DNA of 64,000 nt. Origin: Pseudoxanthomonas sp. F37. Lineage in GTDB: Bacteria > Pseudomonadota > Gammaproteobacteria > Xanthomonadales > Xanthomonadaceae. How positions within the stretch are numbered: the first letter of the stretch is position 1; the number at the start of each line of letters is the position of its first letter. The notes under the pieces are model-generated. The model worked only from the letters and a program-made list of their open reading frames with translations, did no database searches and had not been told where the DNA came from. The position numbers and the translations under genes are program-made. The DNA lies in contig NZ_CP095187.1 in assembly GCF_022965755.1 (NCBI RefSeq), forward strand, positions 3,224,001 to 3,288,000, read 5' to 3'. Of the stretch, positions 8,376 to 17,496 are shown one piece after another.

Positions 8376-11285
8376 ATGTCCCTGGCCCCCAGCTACGACC
8401 CCAGATCCTTCGAATCCCGCCTGTACGCGCAGTGGGAAGCGGCCGGTTACTTCAAGCCCAGTGGCAAGGGCGAGCCGTACACCGTGCTGCTGCCGCCGCC
8501 GAACGTCACCGGCACGCTGCACATGGGCCATGCGTTCCAGCACACGCTGATGGACGCGCTGGTGCGCTACCACCGCATGCGCGGCTACGACACGCTGTGG
8601 CAGATGGGCACCGACCATGCCGGCATCGCCACCGAGATGGTGGTCAGCCGCAACCTGGCGCTGGAAGGCAAGGGCGAGACCCGCGACTCGCTGGGCCGCG
8701 AGGGCTTCATCGCCAAGGTGTGGGAGTGGAAGGCGCAGTCCGGCGACACCATCGAGCGGCAGATGCGCCGCATGGGTGCGTCCGGCGACTGGTCGCGCAG
8801 CACCTTCACGATGGATGAGCAGGCCTCCAGGGCCGTCATCGAGGCCTTCGTTCGCTGGCACGAGCAGGGCCTGATCTACCGCGGCCAGCGCCTGGTCAAC
8901 TGGGATCCGGTGCTGAAGACCGCCATCTCGGATCTTGAAGTGGAGAACGTCGAGGAAGACGGCTTCCTGTGGTCGATCGCCTACAAGCTGGAGGATGGCG
9001 CCACCTACCAGCACGTCGAGCACGATGCGGATGGCAACGAGACGCTGCGCGAGACCCGCGATTATCTGGTAGTGGCCACCACGCGCCCCGAGACGCTACT
9101 CGGCGATGCTGCAGTGATGGTTCACCCTGAAGATGCGCGTTACGCGCATCTGGTCGGCAAGAAGGTTAAGTTGCCGCTTGTCGAACGCGAGTTGCCCGTG
9201 ATCGCCGACGAATACGTCGATCGCGAGTTCGGCACGGGCGTGGTGAAGGTTACGCCTGCGCACGATTTCAATGACTACCAAGTTGGCCAGCGCCATGGCT
9301 TACCGCTGTACAACATCCTTGATGACGCAGCGCGAATCATTGATGACACGTCTTGGACAGAACGACTAAAGCGCCAAGCTTCCGCGACAGCAATTCGTAG
9401 CGGATTGATCGACACGGCGACCGATGCGCGGATTCCAGAGAAGTACCAGGGCCTGGACCGCTACGAAGCGCGCAAGGTCGTGCTGGCGGACCTGGAAGAG
9501 TTCGGCCTGCTGGTGGAAACCAAGCCGCACAAGCTGCAGGTGCCGCGCGGCGACCGTACCGGCCAGGTGATCGAGCCCTACCTGACCGACCAGTGGTTCG
9601 TGAAGATGGACGGCCTGGCCAGGCGCGGCCTGGAGCTCGTCGAATCGGGCGAGGTGAAGTTCGTCCCGCCCAACTGGATCAATACCTACCGCCACTGGAT
9701 GGAGAACATCCAGGACTGGTGCATCAGCCGCCAGCTCTGGTGGGGCCACCGCATCCCGGCGTGGTTCGACCAGGCGGGCAACTGCTACGTCGGCCGCGAC
9801 GAAGCCGAAGCGCGCGCCAAGGCCGGCCTGTCCGCCGATGTCGCCCTGACCCAGGACAGCGATGTGCTGGAGACCTGGTTCTCCTCGCAGCTGTGGCCCT
9901 TCAGCACGATGGGCTGGCCGGACGAACAGGCGATGGCCGAGCGCGGCTTCGACCGCTACCTGCCATCGTCGGTGCTGGTCACCGGCTTCGACATCATCTT
10001 CTTCTGGGTGGCGCGCATGGTGATGGCCACCGACAGTTTCATCGGCCAGGTGCCGTTCCGCGACGTCTACATGACCGGCCTGATCCGCGACAAGGACGGC
10101 CAGAAGATGTCCAAGTCCAAGGGCAACGTGCTGGATCCGCTGGACATCATCGACGGCATCTCGCTGGAAGACCTGGTGGCCAAGCGCACCGGCGGCCTGA
10201 TGCAGCCGAAGATGGCCGAGAAGATCGAGAAGGCCACGCGCAGGGAATTCCCGGACGGTATCGTGGCGCACGGCGCCGACGCGCTGCGCTTCACCATCGC
10301 CGCGCTGGCCACGCACGGCCGCGACATCAAGTTCGACATGGGCCGCGCCGAGGGCTACAAGAACTTCTGCAACAAGCTGTGGAACGCCACCCGCTTCGTG
10401 CTGATGAACACCGAGGGCTTCACCGCCACCGGCGCACCGCAGCCGAAGACCGATGCCGAGCGCTGGATCCTGTCGCGCCTGACCAAGGTCACCGCGGAGG
10501 CCGAAGCGCAGTTCGCCGCCTACCGTTTCGACCTGCTGGCGCAGGCGCTGTACGAGTTCGCCTGGAACGACTTCTGCGACTGGTTCGTCGAACTGGCCAA
10601 GCCCGCGCTCAGCGGCGACGACGCGGCCGCGGCCGACAGCACCCGCCACACGCTGCTGTACGTGCTGGAGACGCTGCTGCGCCTGCTGCACCCGCTGACC
10701 CCCTTCGTCACCGAGGAACTGTGGCAGCAGGTGGCGCCCAGGCTGGGCATCGGGGGCGGTACGGTGTCCCTTCGCCCCTACCCGGCCGCCGCCGATTCCG
10801 CCGGCCAGGACTACACGCAGGCCGACGCCGACGTGGAGTGGCTGAAGACCATGGTCTCGGCGCTGCGGCGCGTGCGCAGCGAACTGAACGTATCCCCGGC
10901 CAAGACCATCCGCCTGCTGCTGCAGGACGGCAGCGACAACGACCGCGTGCGCATCGCGCGCTTCGCGTCTTCGCTGTCGTTCCTGTTGAAGCTGGACGAC
11001 ATCGCATGGCTGCAGGCCGGCGCGGACGCGCCCGCCTCCGCCGCCGCGGTGGTCGGCGAGCTGAAGCTGCTGGTGCCACTGGAAGGCCTGGTGGACCTGG
11101 ATGCCGAGCGCGCGCGCCTGGACAAGGAAATCGCGCGCGTCGCCGGCGAGAAGGACAAGAGCGAGGCCAAGCTGGCCAGGTTCACCGACAAGGTGCCGCC
11201 GGCCGTGGTCGAGCAGGAGCGCCAGCGCCTGGCCGACTGGAGCCACCAGCTCGCTGCCCTGCACGCGCAGCGCGCGAAGCTCTAA
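8376..11285 (+). CDS. valS: Valyl-tRNA synthetase
   Basis: Class I aminoacyl-tRNA synthetase charging tRNA-Val; 969 residues. The HIGH-type motif is GTLHMGH (about 46-52) after LLPPPNVT, and KMSKS is at residues 577-581 ([11 protein letters not shown]). An editing (CP1) domain lies between, an anticodon-binding domain after about 680, and a C-terminal Val-tRNA arm coiled coil ends in [11 protein letters not shown]. Bases about 9100-9440, inside the editing domain, have visibly lower GC and rare codons (TTA, CTA) compared with the rest of the gene, suggesting a short recombined tract. A stable hairpin follows the stop. Confidence 0.97.
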   Translation: MSLAPSYDPRSFESRLYAQWEAAGYFKPSGKGEPYTVLLPPPNVTGTLHMGHAFQHTLMDALVRYHRMRGYDTLWQMGTDHAGIATEMVVSRNLALEGKGETRDSLGREGFIAKVWEWKAQSGDTIERQMRRMGASGDWSRSTFTMDEQASRAVIEAFVRWHEQGLIYRGQRLVNWDPVLKTAISDLEVENVEEDGFLWSIAYKLEDGATYQHVEHDADGNETLRETRDYLVVATTRPETLLGDAAVMVHPEDARYAHLVGKKVKLPLVERELPVIADEYVDREFGTGVVKVTPAHDFNDYQVGQRHGLPLYNILDDAARIIDDTSWTERLKRQASATAIRSGLIDTATDARIPEKYQGLDRYEARKVVLADLEEFGLLVETKPHKLQVPRGDRTGQVIEPYLTDQWFVKMDGLARRGLELVESGEVKFVPPNWINTYRHWMENIQDWCISRQLWWGHRIPAWFDQAGNCYVGRDEAEARAKAGLSADVALTQDSDVLETWFSSQLWPFSTMGWPDEQAMAERGFDRYLPSSVLVTGFDIIFFWVARMVMATDSFIGQVPFRDVYMTGLIRDKDGQKMSKSKGNVLDPLDIIDGISLEDLVAKRTGGLMQPKMAEKIEKATRREFPDGIVAHGADALRFTIAALATHGRDIKFDMGRAEGYKNFCNKLWNATRFVLMNTEGFTATGAPQPKTDAERWILSRLTKVTAEAEAQFAAYRFDLLAQALYEFAWNDFCDWFVELAKPALSGDDAAAADSTRHTLLYVLETLLRLLHPLTPFVTEELWQQVAPRLGIGGGTVSLRPYPAAADSAGQDYTQADADVEWLKTMVSALRRVRSELNVSPAKTIRLLLQDGSDNDRVRIARFASSLSFLLKLDDIAWLQAGADAPASAAAVVGELKLLVPLEGLVDLDAERARLDKEIARVAGEKDKSEAKLARFTDKVPPAVVEQERQRLADWSHQLAALHAQRAKL

Positions 11286-11290
11286 GCCCC

Positions 11291-11330
11291 CCGTCATCCC
11301 GGCTTTGGCCGGGATGACGGTTGGATTGTT
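11291..11330 (+). terminator. Hairpin terminator after valS
   Basis: A 13-bp stem at 11291-11303 and 11308-11320 (CCGTCATCCCGGC / GCCGGGATGACGG) with a TTTG loop, followed by a T-rich tract TTGGATTGTTT. It begins five bases after the valS stop codon. The stem sequence resembles the palindromic GTCATCCC-type repeats common in intergenic DNA of this family, so it may double as a REP-like element. Confidence 0.75.
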
Positions 11331-11366
11331 TCGCCGTCGTGCCGCGCCCGCGGACCCAGGCCCGCC

Positions 11367-11876
11367 CTACAGCGGCGGCATGGTGGTGATGTCGTCGGCG
11401 ACCAGCTCGATCGCCATCACCAGCGCATCCTCGCGGCCATCGCGGGCCGGGTAGTAGCGTGGGCGGCGGCCGATCTCGTTGAAGCCTTCGCTGTGGTACA
11501 GCGCGATAGCGCCGGGATTGGAAGGCCGGACTTCCAGGAACACGCGCTGCGCGCGCTGGTCGCGCGCGATCTTCACCAGCGCACGCAGCAGGTGGCGACC
11601 GAGGCCCCGCCCCTGGCGCTCGGGCGCGACGCAGATGTTCAACACATGCGCCTCGTCCGCGGCGATGCTCAACAGCCCATAGCCGATCACCAGCCCGTGC
11701 TCGGTCATCACCCACGACGGATAGCCCGACTTCAGGCAGTCGCGGAAGATCCCCCGGGTCCAGGGGAATGGATAGGCCCGCTGCTCGATGGCCATCACCG
11801 CGTCGAGGTCGCCCTCGCGCATCGGCCGCAGGCTGGGTGCGGACGCCGGTGATGCCTCGACGCCCAGTGCGCTCAC
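11367..11876 (-). CDS. rimI: Ribosomal protein S18-alanine N-acetyltransferase (GNAT)
   Basis: GNAT acetyltransferase of the RimI type, which acetylates the N-terminal alanine of ribosomal protein S18. The fold elements are visible: LRPMREGDLDAVMAIE at the start, VLNICVAPERQGRGLGRHLL (the acetyl-CoA P-loop QGRGLG), VFLEVRPSNPGAIALYHSEGF (motif B). I place the start at the GTG at 11876, which overlaps the stop of the upstream gene as GTGA and gives 169 residues; an ATG start further in would give about 150. It is the last gene of a coupled set pssA / probable holD / rimI, mirroring the holD-rimI pairing known in Escherichia coli. Confidence 0.88.
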   Translation of the reverse strand: MSALGVEASPASAPSLRPMREGDLDAVMAIEQRAYPFPWTRGIFRDCLKSGYPSWVMTEHGLVIGYGLLSIAADEAHVLNICVAPERQGRGLGRHLLRALVKIARDQRAQRVFLEVRPSNPGAIALYHSEGFNEIGRRPRYYPARDGREDALVMAIELVADDITTMPPL

Positions 11877-12301
11877 GACGGCGTGCCCCGCCGCAGGCGC
11901 CGCAGCAGGGGCCACAGTGCGCGCTTGGCCGCGGGATTTCCGCGCAGCTCGGCCGACGAAGGCCATTGCGCGAACACCTCCGCCGCGCCCGGCGCGTTGG
12001 GATTCAGGCCCGAGGCGCGGATCAGCGCGAAGTGCAGCCGGTCGGGCATGCGCGAACCGGGCCTGCGCGCTGGCGGCGCGGGACGCACCGGCGGTGTGCG
12101 CTCGATCGCCTCCGGTGCCGGCGGCCGGGCACGCATGGGCGACGGGGGCGCCTCGGGTCCGGGGCGCACGGCCGCTGCCCCGGCCGGCGCTGGCGCCCCC
12201 GCCTCGGTGGGCCAGTCGGCGGGCAGGAAGACGGTCAGGCCCAGCGCGCGCAGCCAACCCTGCTGCTCGGCCGACCACAGGCGGTCCGCCGCGAGCGTCA
12301 C
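11873..12301 (-). CDS. Hypothetical protein, probable DNA polymerase III psi (HolD-like)
   Basis: A 142-residue protein with a GTG start at 12301 that overlaps the pssA stop (GTGA), and a stop that overlaps the rimI start in the same way. The N-terminal third, RLWSAEQQGWLRALGLTVFL followed by PAD, resembles the psi-subunit opening in which a short helix precedes an (A/M)GI.LW(V/I) strand; then comes a long Pro/Ala-rich linker (about 40-90) and a C-terminal part RLHFALIRASGLNPNAP...AEVFAQWPSS...NPAAKRALWPLLRRLRR. In E. coli and Pseudomonas the gene directly before rimI is the psi gene, and holC is also in this window, so psi is the best guess. The similarity is by eye and weak. Confidence 0.6.
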   Translation of the reverse strand: MTLAADRLWSAEQQGWLRALGLTVFLPADWPTEAGAPAPAGAAAVRPGPEAPPSPMRARPPAPEAIERTPPVRPAPPARRPGSRMPDRLHFALIRASGLNPNAPGAAEVFAQWPSSAELRGNPAAKRALWPLLRRLRRGTPS

Positions 12302-13077
12302 GCCTGCGCGTCCTTCTGCCGACGCGCCCGGTGCCACAGCCAGTACCCCGGCCCCGACAGGGCATACACCACGCCGACGGCCAGCAGCGTGCGCGGCAGA
12401 TCGATGAACAGGATGGCCAGCACCAGCGGCACCAGCGCCAACACCACGAACGGAATGCGATCGGCCTTCGCTCCGCCTTCGCCCGTGCCCTTGAAGCTCC
12501 AGAAGCGGATGCGGCTGACCATCAGCAGCGCCGCGGCCAGGGTCACGCCCAGCGCCACGTAGCGCAGTTCCTCGCCGGTCCAGCCCAGTTCGCCATCGGC
12601 GAACGCCCACACGAAGGACATCATCAAGCCCGCCGCCGCCGGGCTGGCCAGGCCGATGAACCAGCGCTTGTCCACCGTGCCCACCTGGGTGTTGAAGCGG
12701 GCCAGGCGCAACGCCGCGCAAGCCGCGTACAGGAACGCCACCACCCAGCCCACGCGGCCCATCACGCCGCCATCGAACTTCAGCGCCGACAGCGACCAGT
12801 GGTACATCACCAGCGCCGGCGCCAGGCCGAAGCTGACCAGATCGGCCAGCGAGTCGTATTGCACACCGAAATCGCTGCTGGTGCCGGTCAAGCGCGCCAC
12901 CCGCCCGTCGATGCCATCCATCAGGCCCGCCACGAAGACCGCGACGGCCGCGTGGACGAACTGGCCGTTCGCCGCGGCGATGATCGCGAAGAACCCCGCG
13001 AACAGGCCCGCCGTGGTGAACAGGTTGGGCAGCAGGTAGATCCCGCGCGAACGCGGGGGCGGCTTGATTTCGTTCAT
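12298..13077 (-). CDS. pssA: CDP-diacylglycerol-serine O-phosphatidyltransferase
   Basis: Integral membrane CDP-alcohol phosphatidyltransferase making phosphatidylserine from CDP-diacylglycerol and serine, the first step to phosphatidylethanolamine. The catalytic motif D-G-x2-A-R-x8-G-x3-D-x3-D is present: DGRVARLTGTSSDFGVQYDS then LADL, about residues 67-87. Around seven hydrophobic segments are visible. The start is the ATG at 13077 (MNEIKPPPRSRGIYLLPNL); 259 residues. The downstream gene begins inside its stop codon. CDP-alcohol transferases for other head groups share the motif, but the IYLLPNLFTTAGLFAGF opening is typical of type II PssA. Confidence 0.9.
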   Translation of the reverse strand: MNEIKPPPRSRGIYLLPNLFTTAGLFAGFFAIIAAANGQFVHAAVAVFVAGLMDGIDGRVARLTGTSSDFGVQYDSLADLVSFGLAPALVMYHWSLSALKFDGGVMGRVGWVVAFLYAACAALRLARFNTQVGTVDKRWFIGLASPAAAGLMMSFVWAFADGELGWTGEELRYVALGVTLAAALLMVSRIRFWSFKGTGEGGAKADRIPFVVLALVPLVLAILFIDLPRTLLAVGVVYALSGPGYWLWHRARRQKDAQA

Positions 13078-13170
13078 GGGTCGCAGTTTAGCCCAGCGGT
13101 CCGCCGGCCGGCTTGCCTGCGCGGCCCCGGGGTGCTGCAATCGACGTTCCCGCTACCCCCGGAGCCCGAC

Positions 13171-13557
13171 ATGCGCCCACTGTCCTGCCTGTCCCTGCTG
13201 GCGCTGTGCCTGGCCGCCGCGTCCGCCGCGCAGGCCCAGCAGGTCTACCAGTGGAAGGACAAGAACGGCGTCACCCACTACGCCGACAGCCCGCCGCCGA
13301 ACCAGGTGGTGCAGAACCGGCGCATCAGCCAGTACGGCGCACCGGCGGCGGAAGCCGCGCCTACCGGCAAGCCGGTCGAGCATCCGCAGTGTGCGACGGC
13401 GCGGAAGAACCTGGACATCCTGGGCCAGCAGGGCCCGGTGCAGCAGGATACCGATGGCGACGGCAAACCCGACGCCACCCTGGACGACACGGCGCGCGCC
13501 AACCAGCGCGCCCTGGCGGAAGCGGCGGTGAAGGCCTACTGCAAACCGGGCGGCTGA
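13171..13557 (+). CDS. Secreted DUF4124-domain protein
   Basis: 128 residues with a clear Sec signal peptide (MRPLSCLSLLALCLAAASAAQA, cut before QQVYQW). The DUF4124 motif follows directly: VYQWKDKNGVTHYADSPPP. The rest is hydrophilic and contains QDTDGDGKPDAT, an acidic DxDxDG-like stretch that could bind calcium, and two cysteines (about 72 and 125). Function of the family is unknown. A second DUF4124 protein starts six bases after the stop, and the pair probably form an operon leading toward proS. Confidence 0.85.
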   Translation: MRPLSCLSLLALCLAAASAAQAQQVYQWKDKNGVTHYADSPPPNQVVQNRRISQYGAPAAEAAPTGKPVEHPQCATARKNLDILGQQGPVQQDTDGDGKPDATLDDTARANQRALAEAAVKAYCKPGG

Positions 13558-13563
13558 CGCCTC

Positions 13564-13860
13564 ATGCGGGCCTGGCTGGCCATCGCGGTCGGCATCGCGG
13601 TCGGCATCGCGGCCGGTGCCGGCATCGCCTGGTGGCTGGCGCGCGAGGCCCCGGACGCCCGCCAGCGCACGCAGGCGCGGGCCGGGCAGGCGGCTGCCCA
13701 GGCACAGGACGCCCGGCCTTCGCTGTACCGCTGGCGCGACGATGCCGGCGTGCTTCAGATCACCGACCGTCCACCGGCAGGCCGACGCTACGAACGGCTG
13801 GACCGCGACGCGCCCGCCGGCATCCGGGTCGAAGGCGATCGGGCCGAGCCGCCGGAATAA
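13564..13860 (+). CDS. Small membrane-anchored DUF4124-like protein
   Basis: 98 residues: one N-terminal hydrophobic helix (MRAWLAIAVGIAVGIAAGAG then IAWWLA) without an obvious cleavage site, an Ala/Gln-rich spacer, and a C-terminal DUF4124-like motif PSLYRWRDDAGVLQITDRPP. The repeated DNA GTCGGCATCGCG encodes the VGIA repeats. It differs from the protein just upstream, which has a cleaved-looking signal, so the two may be anchored and released versions of one fold. Function unknown. Confidence 0.8.
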   Translation: MRAWLAIAVGIAVGIAAGAGIAWWLAREAPDARQRTQARAGQAAAQAQDARPSLYRWRDDAGVLQITDRPPAGRRYERLDRDAPAGIRVEGDRAEPPE

Positions 13861-13915
13861 CGCCCCGCACGCGGCCAAGGCTGGCAAAATAGGCGATTCG
13901 TCCCCCTGAACGCCG

Positions 13916-15616
13916 ATGCCGATGCGCCTGTCGCAGTTCCACCTCCGCACCACCAAGGAAACCCCGGCCGACGCCGAACTGGTCAGCCACCAGTTGATGC
14001 TGCGCGCCGGCATGATCCGCAAGCTGGCCGCCGGCCTGTACACCTGGTCGCCGCTGGGCCTGCGCGTGCTGCGCAAGGTGGAAACCGTCGTGCGCGAGGA
14101 GATGGACCGTGCCGGCGCCATCGAAATGATCATGCCCACCATCCAGCCGCGCGAGCTGTGGGAGGAAACCGGACGCTGGGAGAAGTTCGGCGGCCAGTTG
14201 CTGAAGATCACCGACCGCAAGGAGCAGCACTTCTGCTACAGCCCCACCGCAGAGGAAGCGGTCACCGACTTCGCGCGCCAGGAGCTGTCCAGCTACAAGC
14301 AGCTGCCGGTCAACTTCTACCAGATCCAGACCAAGTTCCGCGACGAGATCCGCCCGCGCTTCGGGGTGATGCGCGCGCGCGAATTCGTGATGAAGGATGC
14401 GTACTCCTTCCACCTGACCGACGAGGACCTGGTGCGCGAGTACCGCAACATGCATGCGGCCTACACGCGTATCTTCACCCGCCTGGGTCTGGACTTCCGC
14501 GCGGTGCAGGCCGACAGCGGCGCCATCGGCGGCGACGCCTCGCAGGAGTTCCACGTGCTGGCGGATTCGGGCGAGGACGCCATCGCGTTCTCCACCGGCT
14601 CGGACTACGCCGCGAATGTCGAAGCCGCGCAGGCGGCCGCACCCGGCCCGCGCGCGGCTGCCTCGCAAGCGATGGACAAGGTCGCCACGCCCACCCAGAA
14701 GACCTGCGAGGACGTCGCTGCGCTGCTCGGCATTCCGCTCCAGCGCACCGTCAAATCGGTGGCCGTCATGACCGACGGCGGCTTCGTGCTGGCGCTGGTG
14801 CGCGGCGACCACGCCGTCAACGAGATCAAGCTGGGCAAGGTGGCCGGGATGGCCGACTACCGCCTGGCGACGGAGGCCGAAATCCTGACCCACCTCGGCA
14901 GCGAACCCGGCTTCCTTGGCCCGATCGGCGCGAAGCGGGCGATCCGCGTGGTCGCCGACCGCGACGTGGCGGCGATGGCCGATTTCGTCGTCGGCGCCAA
15001 CGAGGACGGCTTCCACCTGGCGGGCGTCAACTGGGGCCGCGACCTGCCGGAGCCGGAGACCGTGGCCGACATCCGCAACGTGGTGGCCGGCGACAGCGCG
15101 GCCGACGGCGGCCAGATCCGCATCGTGCGCGGCATCGAGGTGGGCCATGTGTTCCAACTGGGCCGCAAGTACAGCGAAGCGATGAAGTTCACCGTGCTGG
15201 ACGAGACCGGCAAGGCCGCCACGCCGGCGATGGGCTGTTACGGCATCGGCGTGTCGCGCATCGTGGCGGCGGCGATCGAACAGAACCACGACGCCAACGG
15301 CATCATCTGGCCCGCGCCGATGGCGCCCTGGGCGGTGGCGGTGTGCGTGATCAATCCGAAGAACGATGCCGCCGTGGAGGCCGCGGCCGGGCAGCTGCTG
15401 GCGGACCTCCAGGCCGCGGGCGTCGACGCCGTGCTCGATGACCGCGGGCTGCGCCCTGGCGCGATGTTCGCCGACATCGAGCTGATCGGCATTCCCCACC
15501 GCGTGGTGGTGTCCGAGCGCGGCCTGGCGGCGGGCACGTTCGAATATCGCGCGCGTCGCGCCGCCGAGGCGGAGAACATCGGACGCGACGAACTGCTGGC
15601 GCGCCTGCGGGGCTGA
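13916..15616 (+). CDS. proS: Prolyl-tRNA synthetase
   Basis: Class II aminoacyl-tRNA synthetase of the bacterial ProS type, 566 residues. The order is catalytic core ([20 protein letters not shown], motif 2 [19 protein letters not shown] near 140-160), then the INS/YbaK-like editing domain (about 225-390, with [19 protein letters not shown] and [12 protein letters not shown]), then motif 3 ([10 protein letters not shown]) and the C-terminal anticodon-binding domain. The first ATG at 13916 is used; the ATG at 13922 matches the E. coli start and is equally possible. It is followed by the H-NS promoter region rather than another gene of its pathway. Confidence 0.96.
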   Translation: MPMRLSQFHLRTTKETPADAELVSHQLMLRAGMIRKLAAGLYTWSPLGLRVLRKVETVVREEMDRAGAIEMIMPTIQPRELWEETGRWEKFGGQLLKITDRKEQHFCYSPTAEEAVTDFARQELSSYKQLPVNFYQIQTKFRDEIRPRFGVMRAREFVMKDAYSFHLTDEDLVREYRNMHAAYTRIFTRLGLDFRAVQADSGAIGGDASQEFHVLADSGEDAIAFSTGSDYAANVEAAQAAAPGPRAAASQAMDKVATPTQKTCEDVAALLGIPLQRTVKSVAVMTDGGFVLALVRGDHAVNEIKLGKVAGMADYRLATEAEILTHLGSEPGFLGPIGAKRAIRVVADRDVAAMADFVVGANEDGFHLAGVNWGRDLPEPETVADIRNVVAGDSAADGGQIRIVRGIEVGHVFQLGRKYSEAMKFTVLDETGKAATPAMGCYGIGVSRIVAAAIEQNHDANGIIWPAPMAPWAVAVCVINPKNDAAVEAAAGQLLADLQAAGVDAVLDDRGLRPGAMFADIELIGIPHRVVVSERGLAAGTFEYRARRAAEAENIGRDELLARLRG

Positions 15617-15640
15617 TGCGCAGGACGGATTCCGTAAGAG

Positions 15641-15684
15641 GGGATCATCGCGGTTTGTGCCGCGATTATCCCGTCGATTAAGAT
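15641..15684 (+). promoter_or_regulatory. Promoter of the H-NS-like gene with palindrome over the -35
   Basis: TTGTGC at 15655-15660 and TAAGAT at 15679-15684, 18 bases apart, form a sigma-70-type promoter about 50 bases before the H-NS-like start. The -35 lies in the middle of a near-perfect inverted repeat: GGGATCATCGCGG (15641-15653) and CCGCGATTATCCC (15660-15672), one mismatch in 13. This is the layout of an operator, although the hairpin could also serve as a weak proS terminator (no T-tract follows). Confidence 0.5.
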
Positions 15685-15732
15685 GATTATTCGGCCAAGG
15701 ACGGGCGTTTCCCTTCCTGACTGGAGATTCTG

Positions 15733-16101
15733 ATGTCGATCGACCTGCGTAACCTGTCCGCCAAGGAACTTGGCGCCCTGATCGAAAAAGCCAAGCAGCA
15801 GCAGAGCCGGCTGGCCAAGCGCACGCCCATCGCCACCGTGCGCAGCAAGATCACCAAGTTCGCCAAAGCCGAAGGCTACACGCTGGAAGAGCTGTTCGGC
15901 ATGTCCGGCCATCGGGGCGCCAAGGCCGGCGCGAAGCCCAGCCCCCGCGCCGGCCGCAAGCTGGGCAAGGTGGCGCCCAAGTACCGCAACCCGGCCAACC
16001 CCAAGGAAACCTGGAGCGGCCGCGGCAAGCACCCCCGCTGGATGGCCGCGCTGATCGCCAAGGGCAAGAAGGCCGACGACTTCCTCATCAAGAAGAAGTG
16101 A
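15733..16101 (+). CDS. H-NS family nucleoid-associated protein
   Basis: 122-residue H-NS-like DNA-binding protein. The N-terminal helical part (MSIDLRNLSAKELGALIEKA) drives oligomerisation. The C-terminal DNA-binding domain has the conserved YRNPANPKETWSGRGKHPRW (about residues 84-103) with the WSGRGK loop that inserts in the minor groove of AT-rich DNA. A basic linker (GHRGAKAGAKPSPRAGRK) joins them. Such proteins silence foreign AT-rich DNA, relevant to the lower-GC glycan regions in this window. Xanthomonas has several paralogues (XrvA and others); I cannot assign which. A strong terminator follows. Confidence 0.92.
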   Translation: MSIDLRNLSAKELGALIEKAKQQQSRLAKRTPIATVRSKITKFAKAEGYTLEELFGMSGHRGAKAGAKPSPRAGRKLGKVAPKYRNPANPKETWSGRGKHPRWMAALIAKGKKADDFLIKKK

Positions 16102-16123
16102 GCCGCTCCGGCATGGGACACGA

Positions 16124-16150
16124 ACGGGAGGCCAGGCCTCCCGTTTTCGT
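16124..16150 (+). terminator. Intrinsic terminator after the H-NS-like gene
   Basis: A strong hairpin: ACGGGAGGCC (16124-16133) pairs with GGCCTCCCGT (16135-16144), followed by TTTCGTTCG. Because the ThrE-type gene converges from the other side (stop at 16165), it probably ends transcription from both directions. Confidence 0.8.
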
Positions 16151-16164
16151 TCGCGCGGGCCGGG

Positions 16165-17412
16165 TCAGAGGTTCTTGCGCGAGGAGATCAGCAGGTTGCC
16201 GAACAGCAGGCCCGCGATCAGCGCCATCACCACGTTGGTGACCGCCAGCAGCGCGGACTGGCCCACGCCCACATCCTGCTGCTGCACCAGCGTCAGCAAT
16301 CCGCGCAGACTGGTGCTGCCCGGCACCAGCATCAGGATGCCCGGCACGCGGATCAGCGCGCCCGGCCGGTTGGCCCAGCGCGCGAACGCGTTGCCGGCGG
16401 CCGTCAGCACCAGCGCGGACAGGAAGATGCCCACCGGACTTCCCCAGGCCTGCCCGGCATAGCGCGAAATGCTGTACCCGGCGATGGCGGCGGCCATCAC
16501 CCAGAAATAGTCGCGCCGGTGGGCCTTGAACAACACGGCGAAGGCATACGCCGCGAACACCATTGCGCCCCACTCCACCCATTCCGGCTGCGGACGCAGC
16601 GCGCGCACCTCGGGGTACAGGCCCACCAGCTGCGCCAGCGTCACCGCGATCATGCTGCCGACGGTCAGTTTGAGCACCGTGGCCATGGCGCCGGCGAAAC
16701 GGGCCACGCCCGACACCAGGTGCTGGCTGGTCAGTTCGTTCACCGCATTGGTCAGGGCCATGCCGGGCAACAGCACGATCAGCGACGCGATGATCACCGT
16801 GTTGAGGTTGAGCGGCGCGATGAAGTTGGCCACCAGGATGGCGACGAAGCCCGCCACCAGCGCCGAGATCGCGTCGCTGGCTTCCTTCATCTGCGGCCGG
16901 CGTGCGATCAATTCGCCCAGCACGCCGATGATCACGCCGATGAGCCCCGCGGTCGCCATGTCCAGCCACGGCAGGCGCCACAGGCCGGCGACGGCCGCCG
17001 CCGCCAGGCCCGACGCGAAGATCTGCATCGCCCGCCAGCGCACGCTCGGTGTCCGGTCGAGTGCGCGCAGCGCCGTGTGGCCCTGGGCGATGCTCATTTC
17101 GCCCATGGACACCGCGTCGGCAATGCGGTCCGCTTCGCTGAGCTTGTGCAGGTCGGTCTCGCCTGGCGCCAGCCTGATCACCCGCGTGGTGTCGCTGGCC
17201 CCCAGGGGCCGCACCGGATCGCTGAAGCTCAGGATCAGGCCGGTCGGGTTCGACCACGGTTCGCAGTCCAGTCCCAGCCGCTGCGAAAGCCCCACCACCG
17301 TGCCTTCCAGCCGCTGCGCGGTGGTGCCATAGCGGTGCAGGCGTCCGGCGATCTCGCAGATGAAGGCGATGCGCTGGGCGTAGGTCGCGGGAGTCAACGT
17401 GTCGTCGGCCAT
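16165..17412 (-). CDS. ThrE-type threonine/serine exporter family membrane protein
   Basis: 415-residue protein with the two-part layout of the ThrE family: an N-terminal cytoplasmic-like domain (about 1-130; IAFICEIAGRLHRYGTTAQR, typical of DUF1212) followed by some ten hydrophobic segments, the last five of which form the DUF3815-like half. Members export threonine and serine in Corynebacterium; the substrate here is inferred only from family. The start is the ATG at 17412 (MADDTLTPATYAQ); an upstream ATG would add 13 residues. It is divergent from the DMT transporter gene at 17497. Confidence 0.85.
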   Translation of the reverse strand: MADDTLTPATYAQRIAFICEIAGRLHRYGTTAQRLEGTVVGLSQRLGLDCEPWSNPTGLILSFSDPVRPLGASDTTRVIRLAPGETDLHKLSEADRIADAVSMGEMSIAQGHTALRALDRTPSVRWRAMQIFASGLAAAAVAGLWRLPWLDMATAGLIGVIIGVLGELIARRPQMKEASDAISALVAGFVAILVANFIAPLNLNTVIIASLIVLLPGMALTNAVNELTSQHLVSGVARFAGAMATVLKLTVGSMIAVTLAQLVGLYPEVRALRPQPEWVEWGAMVFAAYAFAVLFKAHRRDYFWVMAAAIAGYSISRYAGQAWGSPVGIFLSALVLTAAGNAFARWANRPGALIRVPGILMLVPGSTSLRGLLTLVQQQDVGVGQSALLAVTNVVMALIAGLLFGNLLISSRKNL

Positions 17413-17496
17413 CGGCACAGTATCGCCGAAGCGGCGGGCAGCCGCCTTCATCGTACGCTGCTTACACTAGGCACCTGCACCAGGACAGGGGGAAGG

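Noticed and set aside
9366-11297. Minus-strand open frame of about 643 codons opposite valS
   Set aside because: Antisense shadow of valS created by third-position GC bias.
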